Position numbers and translations under genes: made by a program
Part shown: piece after piece, positions 23,113 to 31,339 of the stretch
How the letters are laid out: each line of letters begins with the position of its first letter
How positions within the stretch are numbered: the first letter of the stretch is position 1
The notes under the pieces: generated by a model
What the model saw: the letters and a program-made list of their open reading frames with translations, nothing else
What the model was told of the DNA's origin: nothing
Databases searched by the model: none
DNA from: DASXRU01 sp034665305
GTDB lineage: Bacteria; Acidobacteriota; Blastocatellia; Pyrinomonadales; Pyrinomonadaceae
Length of the DNA: 64,000 nucleotides
Direction: 5' to 3'
Assembly: GCA_034665305.1 (NCBI GenBank)
Contig: JAXDFZ010000008.1
Span: 186,001 to 250,000 of the forward strand

Positions 23113-24409
23113 TAGTCGTCTTTGGGGGGCCACCGCTTCTCACCAAATGTTTCCTGAAATCCTCCGGGAACCTCTTAATCGCCGACTGAATTGGCCAGGC
23201 CGCTGCGTCGCCGAGGGGACAAAAAGATTTGCCTTCGATGTTGTCGCAAAGGTCCAGCATCAACTGCGCGTCTTCCGGCCGCCCGTCTCCATTCGCAATG
23301 CGCCGGAAAATCTTTACCAGCCAATCGGTGCCTTCGCGACAGGGCGTGCACCAGCCGCACGATTCGTGTTTGTAAAACTCGGTCAGGTTCATCGTCGAGG
23401 CAAAAACATCGACCGTTTCGTCCATGACGATGAAACCGCCGGAGCCCACCATGGAACCGGCTGCCACCAGGCCTTCGTAGTCCATCTTCACGTTTTTGCC
23501 GATGATGTCTTCGGCGCGCATGATGTAAACACTGGAGCCGCCGGGTATCACCGCCTTCAGTTTCTTGCCGTCGCGAATTCCGCCGCAGTCTTCGAAGATG
23601 AACTTCTCCATGTCATAACCCATGGGTAGTTCGTAAACTCCGGGCCGGTTGACGTGGCCGGATACCGACCAGAGCTTGGTGCCGCCGCTCTTTTCCGTCC
23701 CCAGTTTCTGATAAGCCTCGCCGCCGTGGTTGATGATCCAGGGCACGGCGCAAAAAGTCTCGACGTTGTTCACCACTGTCGGGCACGCGTACAACCCGGC
23801 AATCGCCGGGAAAGGAGGTTTCATGCGCGGGTGGCCGCGCATTCCCTCGAGCGAGCTGAGCAGCGCCGTTTCTTCGCCACAGATGTAAGCGCCGGCGCCG
23901 GTATGCGTGAAAATATCGCAGGAGAACTCCGTACCGAAAATGTTTTTACCGAGCAGCCCGGCGGCGCGCGCTTCCTCGATTGCGCGATCCATGATGTCGA
24001 TCAAGTATCGGTATTCGCCGCGCGTGTAGATGTAACCGGACTTCGACCCCAGCGCATATGCGGCAATCAACATTCCTTCCAGATGAAGGTGCGGGTCGCG
24101 CTCCAGCAGGTAGCGATCTTTGAAAGTCCCCGGCTCAGATTCATCGGCATTGGAGACTACGTACTTCGGCTTCGGCGAATCCTTGGGGACAAAACTCCAC
24201 TTCATCCCGGTGGGAAAACCGGCGCCGCCGCGGCCACGCAGAGAAGATTTCTTGACTTCATTGATGACGTCGTCGGGCGTCATCGAAGTGACCACCTTCT
24301 TCAGCGCTTCATAGCCGCCGTGCTGACGATACACGTCCAGGCTCTGCGAATTTTCGAGCCCGAATCTCGCCAGCAGGAGCGGTTCGCATCCAATTGCGCC
24401 AATAAACAT
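23105..24409 (-). CDS. nuoF: NADH-quinone oxidoreductase subunit F (NADH/FMN-binding)
   Basis: This electron-input subunit binds NADH, FMN and the N3 cluster; 434 residues is the normal length. The glycine-rich FMN/NADH loop RGRGGAGFPTGMKW (about 58-71), GAGAYICGEETAL (about 171-183) and the N3 ligands C351, C354, C357 (CGWCTPC) and C397 are all present. The start is ATG at 24409, without an obvious Shine-Dalgarno sequence, inside a repeat-rich leader. The stop codon is provided by the REP-like unit at 23086-23112. Confidence 0.97.
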   Translation of the reverse strand: MFIGAIGCEPLLLARFGLENSQSLDVYRQHGGYEALKKVVTSMTPDDVINEVKKSSLRGRGGAGFPTGMKWSFVPKDSPKPKYVVSNADESEPGTFKDRYLLERDPHLHLEGMLIAAYALGSKSGYIYTRGEYRYLIDIMDRAIEEARAAGLLGKNIFGTEFSCDIFTHTGAGAYICGEETALLSSLEGMRGHPRMKPPFPAIAGLYACPTVVNNVETFCAVPWIINHGGEAYQKLGTEKSGGTKLWSVSGHVNRPGVYELPMGYDMEKFIFEDCGGIRDGKKLKAVIPGGSSVYIMRAEDIIGKNVKMDYEGLVAAGSMVGSGGFIVMDETVDVFASTMNLTEFYKHESCGWCTPCREGTDWLVKIFRRIANGDGRPEDAQLMLDLCDNIEGKSFCPLGDAAAWPIQSAIKRFPEDFRKHLVRSGGPPKTTTV

Positions 24410-24531
24410 ATAAATTCGAGTGAACCGTGAACCGTAGGTTTTGGTAAAGGGTGAATAGTAAACAGTGAATCGTAGGCGCGTTAGACCGAAACCACATCAA
24501 CGCATTTACGATTTACTATTCACCATTTACT
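24410..24531. repeat. Inverted pair of TTTACTATTCACC-type repeats, second copy
   Basis: The left arm, about 24410-24475, contains GTGAACCGT, GGTGAATAGTAAACAGTGAA units. The right arm, about 24502-24531, reads ATTTACGATTTACTATTCAC. The right arm overlaps the 3' end of the SIMPL gene and supplies its TAA. The left arm forms the nuoF 5' region. Confidence 0.78.
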
Positions 24532-25417
24532 GCCCCGCGTATCTCACTTTCAAATACAGCGTGCACTGGATCATCGGCTCAACGCCCAGCGGGTTAATGA
24601 CGACATCAAAAATGCTGCTGTCCAAAGGATCCAGATAAGCGCTGCTGCTTTTGCGTTCGCGTATTACCCGCGCCGCGTTGGACGAATAATTATTGTCGAC
24701 TGACCCGGATTCGTATGCCGTATAACTACGATAGAGCTCGCCCGGATAATTCGTTTCGTACCTTTCCGTCGCGACCGCGCTGCGTTTCAACTTCAGATTC
24801 AGCAGGCGATTGTAGTTGTCTTCCTTCTGCCGGATGATTTGACTGGCCGCTTCCAGCAAGCGCGCGCGCAGAGGCGCCTGGTCCTTAATGATGTAATCGA
24901 CCTTGATGAGATCGAAGATAGAAGCGCGGGCCGCTGCGGCCAGCAGTTTTTCCAGTAGCGCGCGATCCCGGTAGCGCACGGCGATCGTTTTCTTGGTCTC
25001 GAATCCGGTGAGTTTCTCGCGAATAGTCCCACTGGTTTCCGGCACGAAGTTATAGATCCGGTTCTGCGTAATGAAATCGACGTAGATGTCTTCGCGTTTG
25101 ACGCCCAGTCGACCGGCCGCGGCGATGAAATTATCGATTAGCGCGTCGACCTTAGTGTTACTCTGACCCGCATCCGCACCTTCCTGCGCTACGCCGAAAA
25201 CGGCTATGAACTCGTCCGGTGGAACGTTCAGCAACACGTAAGCCTCGATGTGTTGCACCGGAATCAGATCCTTGTTTTCGGTCGTGGTGACAATGCCATT
25301 GCTGGGCTTATCAGGTCGCCCCTGCGAACGGTCGTAGATGCGATTACCGGCTTCCTGGCCCTGGGAAGCGACAGCGAAAGTCATCAGAACGACGAGGGTG
25401 AGCAAAATTCTTTTCAT
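24527..25417 (-). CDS. SIMPL-domain (DUF541-like) secreted protein
   Basis: A 296-residue exported protein with a clear signal peptide (MKRILLTLVVLMTFAVASQG). The body matches the SIMPL/DUF541 type: a stretch on a gene-wide pattern of ALIDNFIAAAGRLGVKREDI followed by tandem beta-alpha units and the segment AASQIIRQKEDNYNRLLNL, which resembles the A..KA..LA pattern of the family. Known members are periplasmic or outer-membrane oligomers of diverse, poorly defined function. The gene lies between nuoE and nuoF, where it is not part of complex I in other bacteria. Its TAA lies in the adjoining repeat. Domain assignment is moderately secure. Confidence 0.7.
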   Translation of the reverse strand: MKRILLTLVVLMTFAVASQGQEAGNRIYDRSQGRPDKPSNGIVTTTENKDLIPVQHIEAYVLLNVPPDEFIAVFGVAQEGADAGQSNTKVDALIDNFIAAAGRLGVKREDIYVDFITQNRIYNFVPETSGTIREKLTGFETKKTIAVRYRDRALLEKLLAAAARASIFDLIKVDYIIKDQAPLRARLLEAASQIIRQKEDNYNRLLNLKLKRSAVATERYETNYPGELYRSYTAYESGSVDNNYSSNAARVIRERKSSSAYLDPLDSSIFDVVINPLGVEPMIQCTLYLKVRYAGQ

Positions 25418-25421
25418 GATT

Positions 25422-25490
25422 GTTTAGTGGCGGCTAATCCCCGCCATTCCTTCCGCCAAAGCCGGCGGGCAGTAGCCCGCCGCTAAACGG
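25422..25490. repeat. Compact REP pair, same family as the HNH-flanking units
   Basis: The left unit GTTTAGTGGCGGCTAATCCC (25422-25445) and right unit GGCGGGCAGTAGCCCGCCGC (25464-25490, ending CTAAACGG) are inverted around an 18-bp spacer. This is what the pair around the HNH cassette would look like without the cassette. Confidence 0.82.
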
Positions 25491-25493
25491 TGA

Positions 25494-26027
25494 CTACGGT
25501 AACGAATCCAGAATCTGATCCACTTTTGCCGGCGTCAGGTCCTCGTGATAATCGAATCCGATCTGCAACATTGGTGCGGTGCCGCACGATCCCAAACATT
25601 CAACCATGGAAATAGTGAAGCGGCCGTCAGCCGTTGTTTCGCCGGGCTTGATCCCCAGCTTGTTACAAATGTGATCAGTGATCTTCGGCTCGCCCATGAT
25701 TTTGCATGACAACGTCTTGCAAATCTGGATGTGATATTTCCCGACCGGCTCGGTATTGATCATCGAGTAGAAGGTCGCGACTTCCCAGATATCGGTGATG
25801 CGCAGGCGCAAACGCTTTGCCAGATACGAAACTCCGGGCGGATCGAGATAACCGCCGCGCTCGCGCTGGACGATGAACATCAACGGCAGGATGGCGGAGC
25901 GCATCACCGGATACTTCGCCAGGTGCTGATCGATTTCCGCTTCCACCTCCGCAGAAAACACGGGAATCTCATCCGGCATGTGGACCGGCTGCGACAGCGG
26001 AGCGATATTAATTGGTGGTTGACTCAT
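25494..26027 (-). CDS. nuoE: NADH-quinone oxidoreductase subunit E
   Basis: This thioredoxin-like 24-kDa subunit carries the N1a [2Fe-2S] cluster. Ligands are C103 and C108 (CKTLSC) and C144 and C148 (CLGSC), in the family order. The 177 residues include a Pro-rich N-terminal extension of about 20 residues. The start ATG at 26027 has no strong ribosome binding site and is preceded by a repeat array. It would pair with NuoF to form the NADH dehydrogenase module. Confidence 0.96.
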   Translation of the reverse strand: MSQPPINIAPLSQPVHMPDEIPVFSAEVEAEIDQHLAKYPVMRSAILPLMFIVQRERGGYLDPPGVSYLAKRLRLRITDIWEVATFYSMINTEPVGKYHIQICKTLSCKIMGEPKITDHICNKLGIKPGETTADGRFTISMVECLGSCGTAPMLQIGFDYHEDLTPAKVDQILDSLP

Positions 26028-26036
26028 TGAAGATTC

Positions 26037-26113
26037 GGTACCGGGTGTCGAGTATCAGGTGCCGGTTAAAAACGGTCACCAACACCGATACCTGACACCC
26101 GATATCCGACACC
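26037..26113. repeat. Inverted pair of GGTGTCGGGTATC-type degenerate repeats
   Basis: The left arm, 26037-26065 (GGTACCGGGTGTCGAGTATC), and the right arm, 26084-26113 (CCGATACCTGACACCCGATA), are inverted variants with an 8-bp-like unit. They fill the whole nuoD-nuoE gap. Confidence 0.78.
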
Positions 26114-27330
26114 TATCTATCGATTTCCCCGAGCACAATATCCAGCGAGCCGATGATGGCGACGATGTCGGCCACCATAGCGCCCTCGGCCATCAGCGGC
26201 AGCGCCGAAAGATTTACAAAGCTCGGTCCGCGGAAATGCACGCGGGCCGGCTTTGGACCACCTTCCGATCTGATATACACACCGAGCTCGCCCTTCGACG
26301 CCTCGATCGCGTGATAGACCTCGCCGGCCGGCACGTCGAATCCTTCGGCCACGATCAGGAAGTGATGAATCAACGCATCCATGTGCGTCTTCATCGCTTC
26401 GCGATCCGGCAGGACGACTTTCGGAGCATCAGCCTTCACCGATCCGGGACGCAGTCGGGACAGCGCCTGCAGAACGATCTTGTGCGACTCTCGCATTTCG
26501 CGCATGCGCACTTTGTAGCGGGCCCAAACATCGCCGTCGTACTCAACCGGAATATCAAAATCGTATTTCTCATAACCCGTGTACGGAGCCGCGCGCCGCA
26601 GATCAAGCGAAACGCCGCTGCCGCGCAAAGACGGACCAGACAGTCCCCAATCGATCGCGTCCTCGGCGGAAATGTGTCCCACGTTCTGAGTACGTTTCTG
26701 GAAAATCCGGTTGCCGGTGAGCAGGAAATCGAACTCGTCGGCCGCGCCGGGAAAGTCGTCTGTAAACTGTTTGACCCGTCGCTCGAAGCCCGAAGGCAAG
26801 TCCATCATCAACCCGCCAATGCGAAAGTACGATGGAGTCAGCCGGCCGCCCGAGGCTGCTTCGATCAAATTAAGGATCTTTTCGCGTTCGCGAAAACAGT
26901 AGAAGAAAACGGTCATCGCGCCGATGTCGAGGGCGTGCGTCCCCAGCCAAACCAGATGCGAGGCGATGCGCTGCAGCTCGCACATCAGGACGCGAATCGT
27001 TTGGGCGCGTTCCGGAATTTCAAGGCCCAGCAGTTTTTCCACCGCCATCACGTACGCCAGATTGTTGCCCAGCGGATTCAGGTAATCCATGCGGTCCGTG
27101 ATGACTATGCCCTGCTGGTACTTTTTGTATTCAAACAACTTCTCCATGCCGGTGTGGAGATAACCAATGTCCGGAGTAGTCTTCACCACCATCTCGCCGT
27201 CCAGCACCAGCTCGAGGCGCAATACGCCGTGCGTCGAGGGATGCTGCGGCCCCATCGAAATCGTCATTTGCGTGTCGAGCGGTCGATCGACGATCTCAAA
27301 TTGCGGCGGTAGATTGGTTACAGCGCTCAT
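26113..27330 (-). CDS. nuoD: NADH-quinone oxidoreductase subunit D
   Basis: This 49-kDa subunit forms the quinone pocket with NuoB and NuoH; 405 residues is the normal length. The signatures MGPQHPSTHGVLRLELVLDG at the N-terminus, GYLHTGMEKL, and the C-terminal VEASKGELGVYIRSEGG-like segment (seen as AIEASKGELGVYIRSEGG) are those of the [NiFe]-hydrogenase-related large subunit. The conserved His and Tyr that contact quinone lie in the N-terminal block. The gene is separated from nuoC by the TonB/Coa1-type gene. Confidence 0.97.
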   Translation of the reverse strand: MSAVTNLPPQFEIVDRPLDTQMTISMGPQHPSTHGVLRLELVLDGEMVVKTTPDIGYLHTGMEKLFEYKKYQQGIVITDRMDYLNPLGNNLAYVMAVEKLLGLEIPERAQTIRVLMCELQRIASHLVWLGTHALDIGAMTVFFYCFREREKILNLIEAASGGRLTPSYFRIGGLMMDLPSGFERRVKQFTDDFPGAADEFDFLLTGNRIFQKRTQNVGHISAEDAIDWGLSGPSLRGSGVSLDLRRAAPYTGYEKYDFDIPVEYDGDVWARYKVRMREMRESHKIVLQALSRLRPGSVKADAPKVVLPDREAMKTHMDALIHHFLIVAEGFDVPAGEVYHAIEASKGELGVYIRSEGGPKPARVHFRGPSFVNLSALPLMAEGAMVADIVAIIGSLDIVLGEIDR

Positions 27331-27357
27331 CGCTTTTTATTCGAACTCGATACCCTG

Positions 27358-28170
27358 CTATTGGATACTGAAGTTATAGTTTACGACCCCGGTCACTTTC
27401 ACGTGTTCACCACCGACTATGGCCGGCAGAAACCTGGCCCGGTATGCAGCCTGAACTGCAGCTGCCCTCAGCAACGGATGGCCCGAAACGGCGTTCGCTG
27501 AAATCACTTTGCCGTTCACGTCGACCGTTACCTGCACAGCAACGGCGCCACCCACTTTTCCCGCTTTGGCGATCGGCGGGTATTCCGGTTCGGGAAGGCT
27601 AGTAGCGCGATCGTTCAGAACTCCGGCCGAGATCGCATCTGGTTTCTTGCCCGGCGCAGGGGGCGGCGGCGGAATAATGTAATCGTTAGCGGGTGGCGTC
27701 AGCGTCAGGCGCGATTTCGGGTCATAATCATTCATCAGGCTAATCGGCTCATTGCGCCCATCCACGTTTGCTTCGAGTTCAGTGAACCTCCACTCACCGG
27801 TTACTGCGGAGAATGGGTTCTTGGTTGCGACGACGTGCAGCATGCCCGACTTTTTTGGACCGTAAATCGGAAAACTTAAATTCGCATTACTACCGGATCC
27901 CGACGAAGAAATTGATCCGGTAACATACCAGCCGGCCTCGATTGGAGCTCCCATCTCTTCCAGCAGCGCCGGATTCGTTTTCGCCTGGGCCAACGCCTGC
28001 GTGTAGGGCACGGATGATTTCACCGCGCCCATCACAAACATGACGATTAGGCCAATCGCCACCACACCCAGCAGAAGCAAGCCGAACAGAGTAACGGGGA
28101 CGAACCACTTCCAGTTGCGTTTCCACCACCCGGGCGTGGGTGGCGGAGCCATCATTGGTTGGGGATTCAT
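27358..28170 (-). CDS. TonB C-terminal protein with Coa1-like domain, inserted between nuoC and nuoD
   Basis: A 270-residue inner-membrane protein. A short Pro-rich cytosolic head precedes one transmembrane helix (about 25-48). A Coa1/Tim21-like domain (about 60-125) carries NPALLEEMGAPIEAGWYVTG and a glycine/serine patch. A Pro-rich linker (PPPPPAPGKKPD) leads to a TonB C-terminal domain (about 190-270: PEYPPIAKAGKVGGAVAVQV..VNYNFSIQ). TonB domains contact outer-membrane transporters; Coa1-like domains are known from respiratory assembly factors. The combination plus its place in the nuo operon makes an assembly role for respiratory complexes an attractive but unproven inference. No ExbB/ExbD is encoded nearby. 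Confidence 0.78.
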   Translation of the reverse strand: MNPQPMMAPPPTPGWWKRNWKWFVPVTLFGLLLLGVVAIGLIVMFVMGAVKSSVPYTQALAQAKTNPALLEEMGAPIEAGWYVTGSISSSGSGSNANLSFPIYGPKKSGMLHVVATKNPFSAVTGEWRFTELEANVDGRNEPISLMNDYDPKSRLTLTPPANDYIIPPPPPAPGKKPDAISAGVLNDRATSLPEPEYPPIAKAGKVGGAVAVQVTVDVNGKVISANAVSGHPLLRAAAVQAAYRARFLPAIVGGEHVKVTGVVNYNFSIQ

Positions 28171-28250
28171 GCCTTATTCGCTCTTGCTGCTGCTTACGAA
28201 AAAACCGTTGAAACGGTGAACAAGAAACCTAACTCAAGCTAAGTTTTTTG

Positions 28251-28272
28251 CCCTCTCCGCTAGCGGAGAGGG
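28251..28272. repeat. Perfect palindrome between nuoC and the TonB-type gene
   Basis: Each arm reads CCCTCTCCGCT (half-site) and the two halves are exactly self-complementary. An adjacent AACCGTTGAAACGGTG palindrome lies at about 28204-28219. The spacing within the operon suggests an RNA hairpin in the transcript. Confidence 0.7.
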
Positions 28273-28295
28273 GAAGACCCAAATAACCATCGCCG

Positions 28296-28835
28296 CTACG
28301 TCAGGCTGTACGGTTCGTAACCGCGCAGCGGAAAATCTTTTCTCAGCGCATGGCCTTCCCAGTCATCCGGCAAAAGAATGCGGCGCAAATCCGGATGTCC
28401 GGTGAAAATGATTCCCAAAAGATCGTAAGTCTCTCGCTCGTGCCAGTTGGCAGTGCGCCACACCCCGGTGACGGTTGGCACCTCCACATCATCGTCGTTA
28501 AGCAAAACCTTCAGACGCAGCCGATGCAGCTTCGTGATCGAAAAGAGGTGATAGTTGACTTCAAAACGCGGCTCTTCTTCCGGGCCGCGATCGACGCCGC
28601 AGAGGTCCGCGAGAAAATTGAACTCTAATTCCGGAGTTGTTTTGAGAAAGGAACAAGCGGCGACGATATGTTTTCGCGGCACGATGACGGTCGTTTCGCC
28701 GAAAGCATTTATGACCTGAGTTATCCACTCAGGATGTTCACGCTGCAACGCCGCCACCGATGGTGACGGCGCTACTTCTTGATCCGGCGCTACCTCAGTC
28801 GGGACATCGCCGGCGGACTCAATTTCGTTCGGCAT
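28296..28835 (-). CDS. nuoC: NADH-quinone oxidoreductase subunit C
   Basis: This 30-kDa subunit of the hydrophilic arm has about 179 residues. The ATG at 28835 is preferred because AGGGGAAC lies just before it; the longer frame to 28901 overlaps nuoB. The family signature is complete: TGVWRTANWHERETYDLLGI and RILLPDDWEGHALRKDFPL. The first 45 residues are Glu/Pro/Val-rich and not conserved. The downstream neighbour is the TonB-type gene, not nuoD. Confidence 0.95.
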   Translation of the reverse strand: MPNEIESAGDVPTEVAPDQEVAPSPSVAALQREHPEWITQVINAFGETTVIVPRKHIVAACSFLKTTPELEFNFLADLCGVDRGPEEEPRFEVNYHLFSITKLHRLRLKVLLNDDDVEVPTVTGVWRTANWHERETYDLLGIIFTGHPDLRRILLPDDWEGHALRKDFPLRGYEPYSLT

Positions 28836-28866
28836 CAAAGTTCCCCTAACCTCTTCGCATTTCTGT

Positions 28867-29487
28867 TTACGACGAACGACGGCGCTCGTGCTTTGACGCA
28901 TAAGCGTATGGGCGTTCCATGGGTTCGGCCTGGCCTTTGGGGGAACCGCTCGGCAAGGTGCCCGGGGGGACAGCCTCGATTGCTTCTTCCGCCGGAATGT
29001 CGCGACGGTCTCGCGCTGACTCTTTCGAAACTTTGTCCTGCAACATCATCACGGCGTGAATCAGCATTTCCGGCCGTGGCGGACAGCCCGGAATGTAAAC
29101 ATCAACCGGAACGATCTTGTCGACCCCCTGAACGATTGCATAGTTATCAAAAACGCCGCCCGACGTAGCGCAAGCGCCCATGGAAATTACCCACTTCGGT
29201 TCCGGCATCTGATCGTAAATGCGGCGGAGTACCGGGGCCATCTTTCGCGAAACTCGCCCGGAAACAATCATCACGTCGGCCTGCCGCGGAGAAGCGCGAA
29301 AAACTTCAGCGCCAAAACGGGCCAGATCATTGCGCGAACTGGTGGCGTTCATCATCTCAATCGCACAACAGGCCAGCCCGAACGTCGCCGGCCACAGCGA
29401 TGATTTGCGGGCCCAGTTGATCAGCGAATCCAGCCGCGTGGTCAACACTTCCGGTAACGCCTCAGCAATAATGTTTTCCAGACCCAT
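28867..29487 (-). CDS. nuoB: NADH-quinone oxidoreductase subunit B
   Basis: This subunit carries cluster N2, the last electron carrier before quinone. Ligands are visible as C40 and C41 (ACCAIEMM), C106 (GACATSGG) and C135 (PGCPPRPE). The 206 residues include a C-terminal extension of about 45 residues rich in Pro, Glu, Ser and Arg that is beyond the conserved core. The start is ATG at 29487, 15 nt after the nuoA stop. Confidence 0.97.
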   Translation of the reverse strand: MGLENIIAEALPEVLTTRLDSLINWARKSSLWPATFGLACCAIEMMNATSSRNDLARFGAEVFRASPRQADVMIVSGRVSRKMAPVLRRIYDQMPEPKWVISMGACATSGGVFDNYAIVQGVDKIVPVDVYIPGCPPRPEMLIHAVMMLQDKVSKESARDRRDIPAEEAIEAVPPGTLPSGSPKGQAEPMERPYAYASKHERRRSS

Positions 29488-29502
29488 ATTTACTTTTCGC
29501 GA

Positions 29503-29976
29503 TTAAGCGGCAGTCCGCACCTGTGCATTGCGTTTGTCGGCCTCGGCCAGCAAGCGGGCCTCAGCTTCAGCTTCGCGGCGCGCGCGCTCGCCCCAGTCAA
29601 AGGCGCCCTTCTTCAAAACGTACACGTAGCCCGCCAGCAGGAGCGCGACGAAGATCATCATTTCTCCGTACAACAGCATTCGCAAACCGTACTGCGGCGC
29701 CGACAGGGTCTTAAAGATGACAGCCCAGGGAATTAGAAATATGACTTCAATGTCGAACAGGATGAAGAGCATCGCGATCAGGTAGAACTTTACGGAAAAC
29801 CTCTCGCGCGCCGTTCCCACCGGATCCTTGCCGCATTCGTAAGGCATCAGTTTCGTGCGCGTGGATTTACGTTGGCCCACAACGCGCGACAACAGGATAT
29901 TCGTCACCGCGAAACCGGCCGCCACGATGAACATCAGGAGGATTGGTAAATATTGAGTAAGATCAAACCTATACAT
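29503..29976 (-). CDS. nuoA: NADH-quinone oxidoreductase subunit A
   Basis: This is the first gene of the complex I operon. The small membrane subunit of 157 residues has three helices (about 8-28, 62-85, 90-112). The diagnostic loop segment YECGKDPVGTARERFSVKFYL with its conserved Cys and charged residues, and LFDIEVIFLIPWA, are intact. The C-terminal 40 residues are Ala/Glu/Arg-rich and longer than in most homologs. GGGAAC lies upstream of the ATG. Confidence 0.96.
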   Translation of the reverse strand: MYRFDLTQYLPILLMFIVAAGFAVTNILLSRVVGQRKSTRTKLMPYECGKDPVGTARERFSVKFYLIAMLFILFDIEVIFLIPWAVIFKTLSAPQYGLRMLLYGEMMIFVALLLAGYVYVLKKGAFDWGERARREAEAEARLLAEADKRNAQVRTAA

Positions 29977-30082
29977 TTAGGTTCCCGACAAACCGGACAA
30001 CGCCCAGCATGGTGCTGAGCCGCTGCGGACACTTCGGCTTAAATTAATCCCATCAACCGCTTGAGAATCATTGTACAAAGTC

Positions 30083-30111
30083 ATCCTATGCCATCAAATA
30101 GAGGGTGTCAA
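30083..30111 (-). promoter_or_regulatory. Sigma70-type promoter for the nuo operon
   Basis: On the minus strand, a -35 box TTGACA (30111-30106), a 17-bp spacer and a -10 box TAGGAT (30088-30083) stand about 107 nt before the nuoA ATG. This is the best promoter match seen in the window apart from the one at 52151-52180. Confidence 0.65.
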
Positions 30112-30252
30112 GCAACTCCACTTTGCCTAAAAAGTCCCGCATTCCAGCGTGATTGACCGGCTGAAAATTCGTGTGTTACTGTTTCGCCGGACCTCACTAA
30201 AAATACGACGGAGACCCTGTCCTCTGCGGCCCAGCGCCCAGTTTGAGCACAC

Positions 30253-30996
30253 GTGATTACCGGATTCAACACGGACGTCGAGCATGGTGGCGTTGTCTAT
30301 CACGTACAGACGGAAGACAAGGGCCTCGCCAGTCCGCTAATCCTTTCGCTCGTCTACACCGGCGGCGAAATCCTGGCGAGTAAGCGTTCGCCTTATCATG
30401 ATTTGATCGCGGCAGGGTTTGATGAGACCGTGCTGTCCGAACGTTTGAATCGCCAGCACAAACTGATCTGCGCGGCAATTCACGCGGGCCGCATTGACGA
30501 CCTCAAGCGGATGGGCCAGCGCGACGTGCCCGCCGCGCCAGAGGCCGTAGCGGCGGCGGAATCGCCGGTTCCGGAAACTCCGGAAATCGATTCGCTCTTG
30601 ATTGAAACGGTCGGACCGCCCGAGGATCTCTTTGCGGGGCCGGCTCCAAATCCGCTGCAGAATCCGTTGGCCGCCAGTGCGGCAGCAGCGAATGTGCTGC
30701 GGGTTAACCTGCTTGAGGAACGTGAGTTTCGCGGCGGTGAGTTTGCCACGTTACGGGTGCGCGTAAGCCGGGGCACGGTTGAAACGCAAGGGCCAGTGGC
30801 GGATGCGCATGTGGTTTTGAAGACACTGGGAACGACCTTTCGCCCGGTTTCAACCTTTGGCAAAACAGACAAGGACGGCATCGCAATCATGTTCGCGGCG
30901 CTGCCGAGATTCAGCACGGGTCGCGCGGCGATTCTCGTGCGCGCCGATGTTGCCGGTGAAAAGGCTGAACTGCGGCGCATCATCCTGCCCACCTGA
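30253..30996 (+). CDS. Conserved-looking hypothetical protein upstream of thiS
   Basis: A 247-residue soluble protein starting with GTG at 30253. The N-terminal third begins ITGFNTDVEHGGVVYHVQTE and looks like a compact conserved domain with Asp/His residues. A Pro/Ala/Glu-rich linker runs from about 95 to 150. The C-terminal third (about 155-247) is beta-rich with FRGGEFATLRVRV and GKTDKDGIAIMFAALPR, resembling a carboxypeptidase-regulatory or Ig-like fold. It ends 11 nt before thiS and may be co-transcribed. The N-terminal pattern is familiar from hypothetical proteins of related bacteria, but I know of no assigned function. Confidence 0.65.
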   Translation: MITGFNTDVEHGGVVYHVQTEDKGLASPLILSLVYTGGEILASKRSPYHDLIAAGFDETVLSERLNRQHKLICAAIHAGRIDDLKRMGQRDVPAAPEAVAAAESPVPETPEIDSLLIETVGPPEDLFAGPAPNPLQNPLAASAAAANVLRVNLLEEREFRGGEFATLRVRVSRGTVETQGPVADAHVVLKTLGTTFRPVSTFGKTDKDGIAIMFAALPRFSTGRAAILVRADVAGEKAELRRIILPT

Positions 30997-31007
30997 AGGG
31001 AGCGGCG

Positions 31008-31244
31008 TTGCGGATTGAAGTTAACGGCGAGCCGCGGGAACTGGCCGGCGAGATGGTGCTAAGCGAGTTGGTCAGGGACCTGGCGTTGGCGCCGGAAAGA
31101 GTTGCCGTTGAGCTGAACAAAAAAGTCGTGCGCCGTGTCGATTGGCCCACGACCGCGATTGTTGATGGCGATCGGATTGAGATAGTGCACTTCGTGGGGG
31201 GCGGCGAAGCCGGCAAAGGGCAAAGAGCCAGGCGCGAAGAGTGA
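31008..31244 (+). CDS. thiS: ThiS-like sulfur carrier with C-terminal extension
   Basis: The protein has the size and beta-grasp pattern of ThiS, which carries thiocarboxylate sulfur to ThiG for thiamin thiazole synthesis. The TTG start at 31008 follows AAGGGAG, and thiG is downstream. In ThiS the chain must end in Gly-Gly so that ThiF can adenylate it. Here residues 64-66 are GGG, but the frame continues for 12 further residues (EAGKGQRARREE). That tail is encoded by an intergenic repeat that has run into the gene. Function would require removal of the tail, as some sulfur-carrier proteins are trimmed by JAMM proteases; otherwise the carrier is inactive. Confidence 0.8.
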   Translation: MRIEVNGEPRELAGEMVLSELVRDLALAPERVAVELNKKVVRRVDWPTTAIVDGDRIEIVHFVGGGEAGKGQRARREE

Positions 31245-31317
31245 AGATCGCGAGAATCGCAAAGCGTGAGTGTGAGCCTTGACCTCCACTTTGCCCTTCG
31301 CCCTTTGCCCTTTGCCG
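31211..31317. repeat. Inverted pair of GGCAAAGGGCAAAG-type repeats
   Basis: The left arm, 31211-31233 (CGGCAAAGGGCAAAGAGCCA), overlaps the 3' end of thiS. The right arm, 31288-31317 (ACTTTGCCCTTCGCCCTTTG), lies before thiG. The unit is about 7 bp. The paired arms could form a hairpin between thiS and thiG. Confidence 0.75.
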
Positions 31318-31339
31318 CTCTAAATGTAGAGTTAAAGAA

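Noticed and set aside
23654..24430. 258-codon plus-strand frame opposite nuoF
   Set aside because: Shadow of the NADH-binding subunit; no plausible protein features.
26059..27312. 417-codon plus-strand frame opposite nuoD
   Set aside because: It is the antisense shadow of a highly conserved complex I gene, with a His/Gln/Arg-heavy composition and no known domain.
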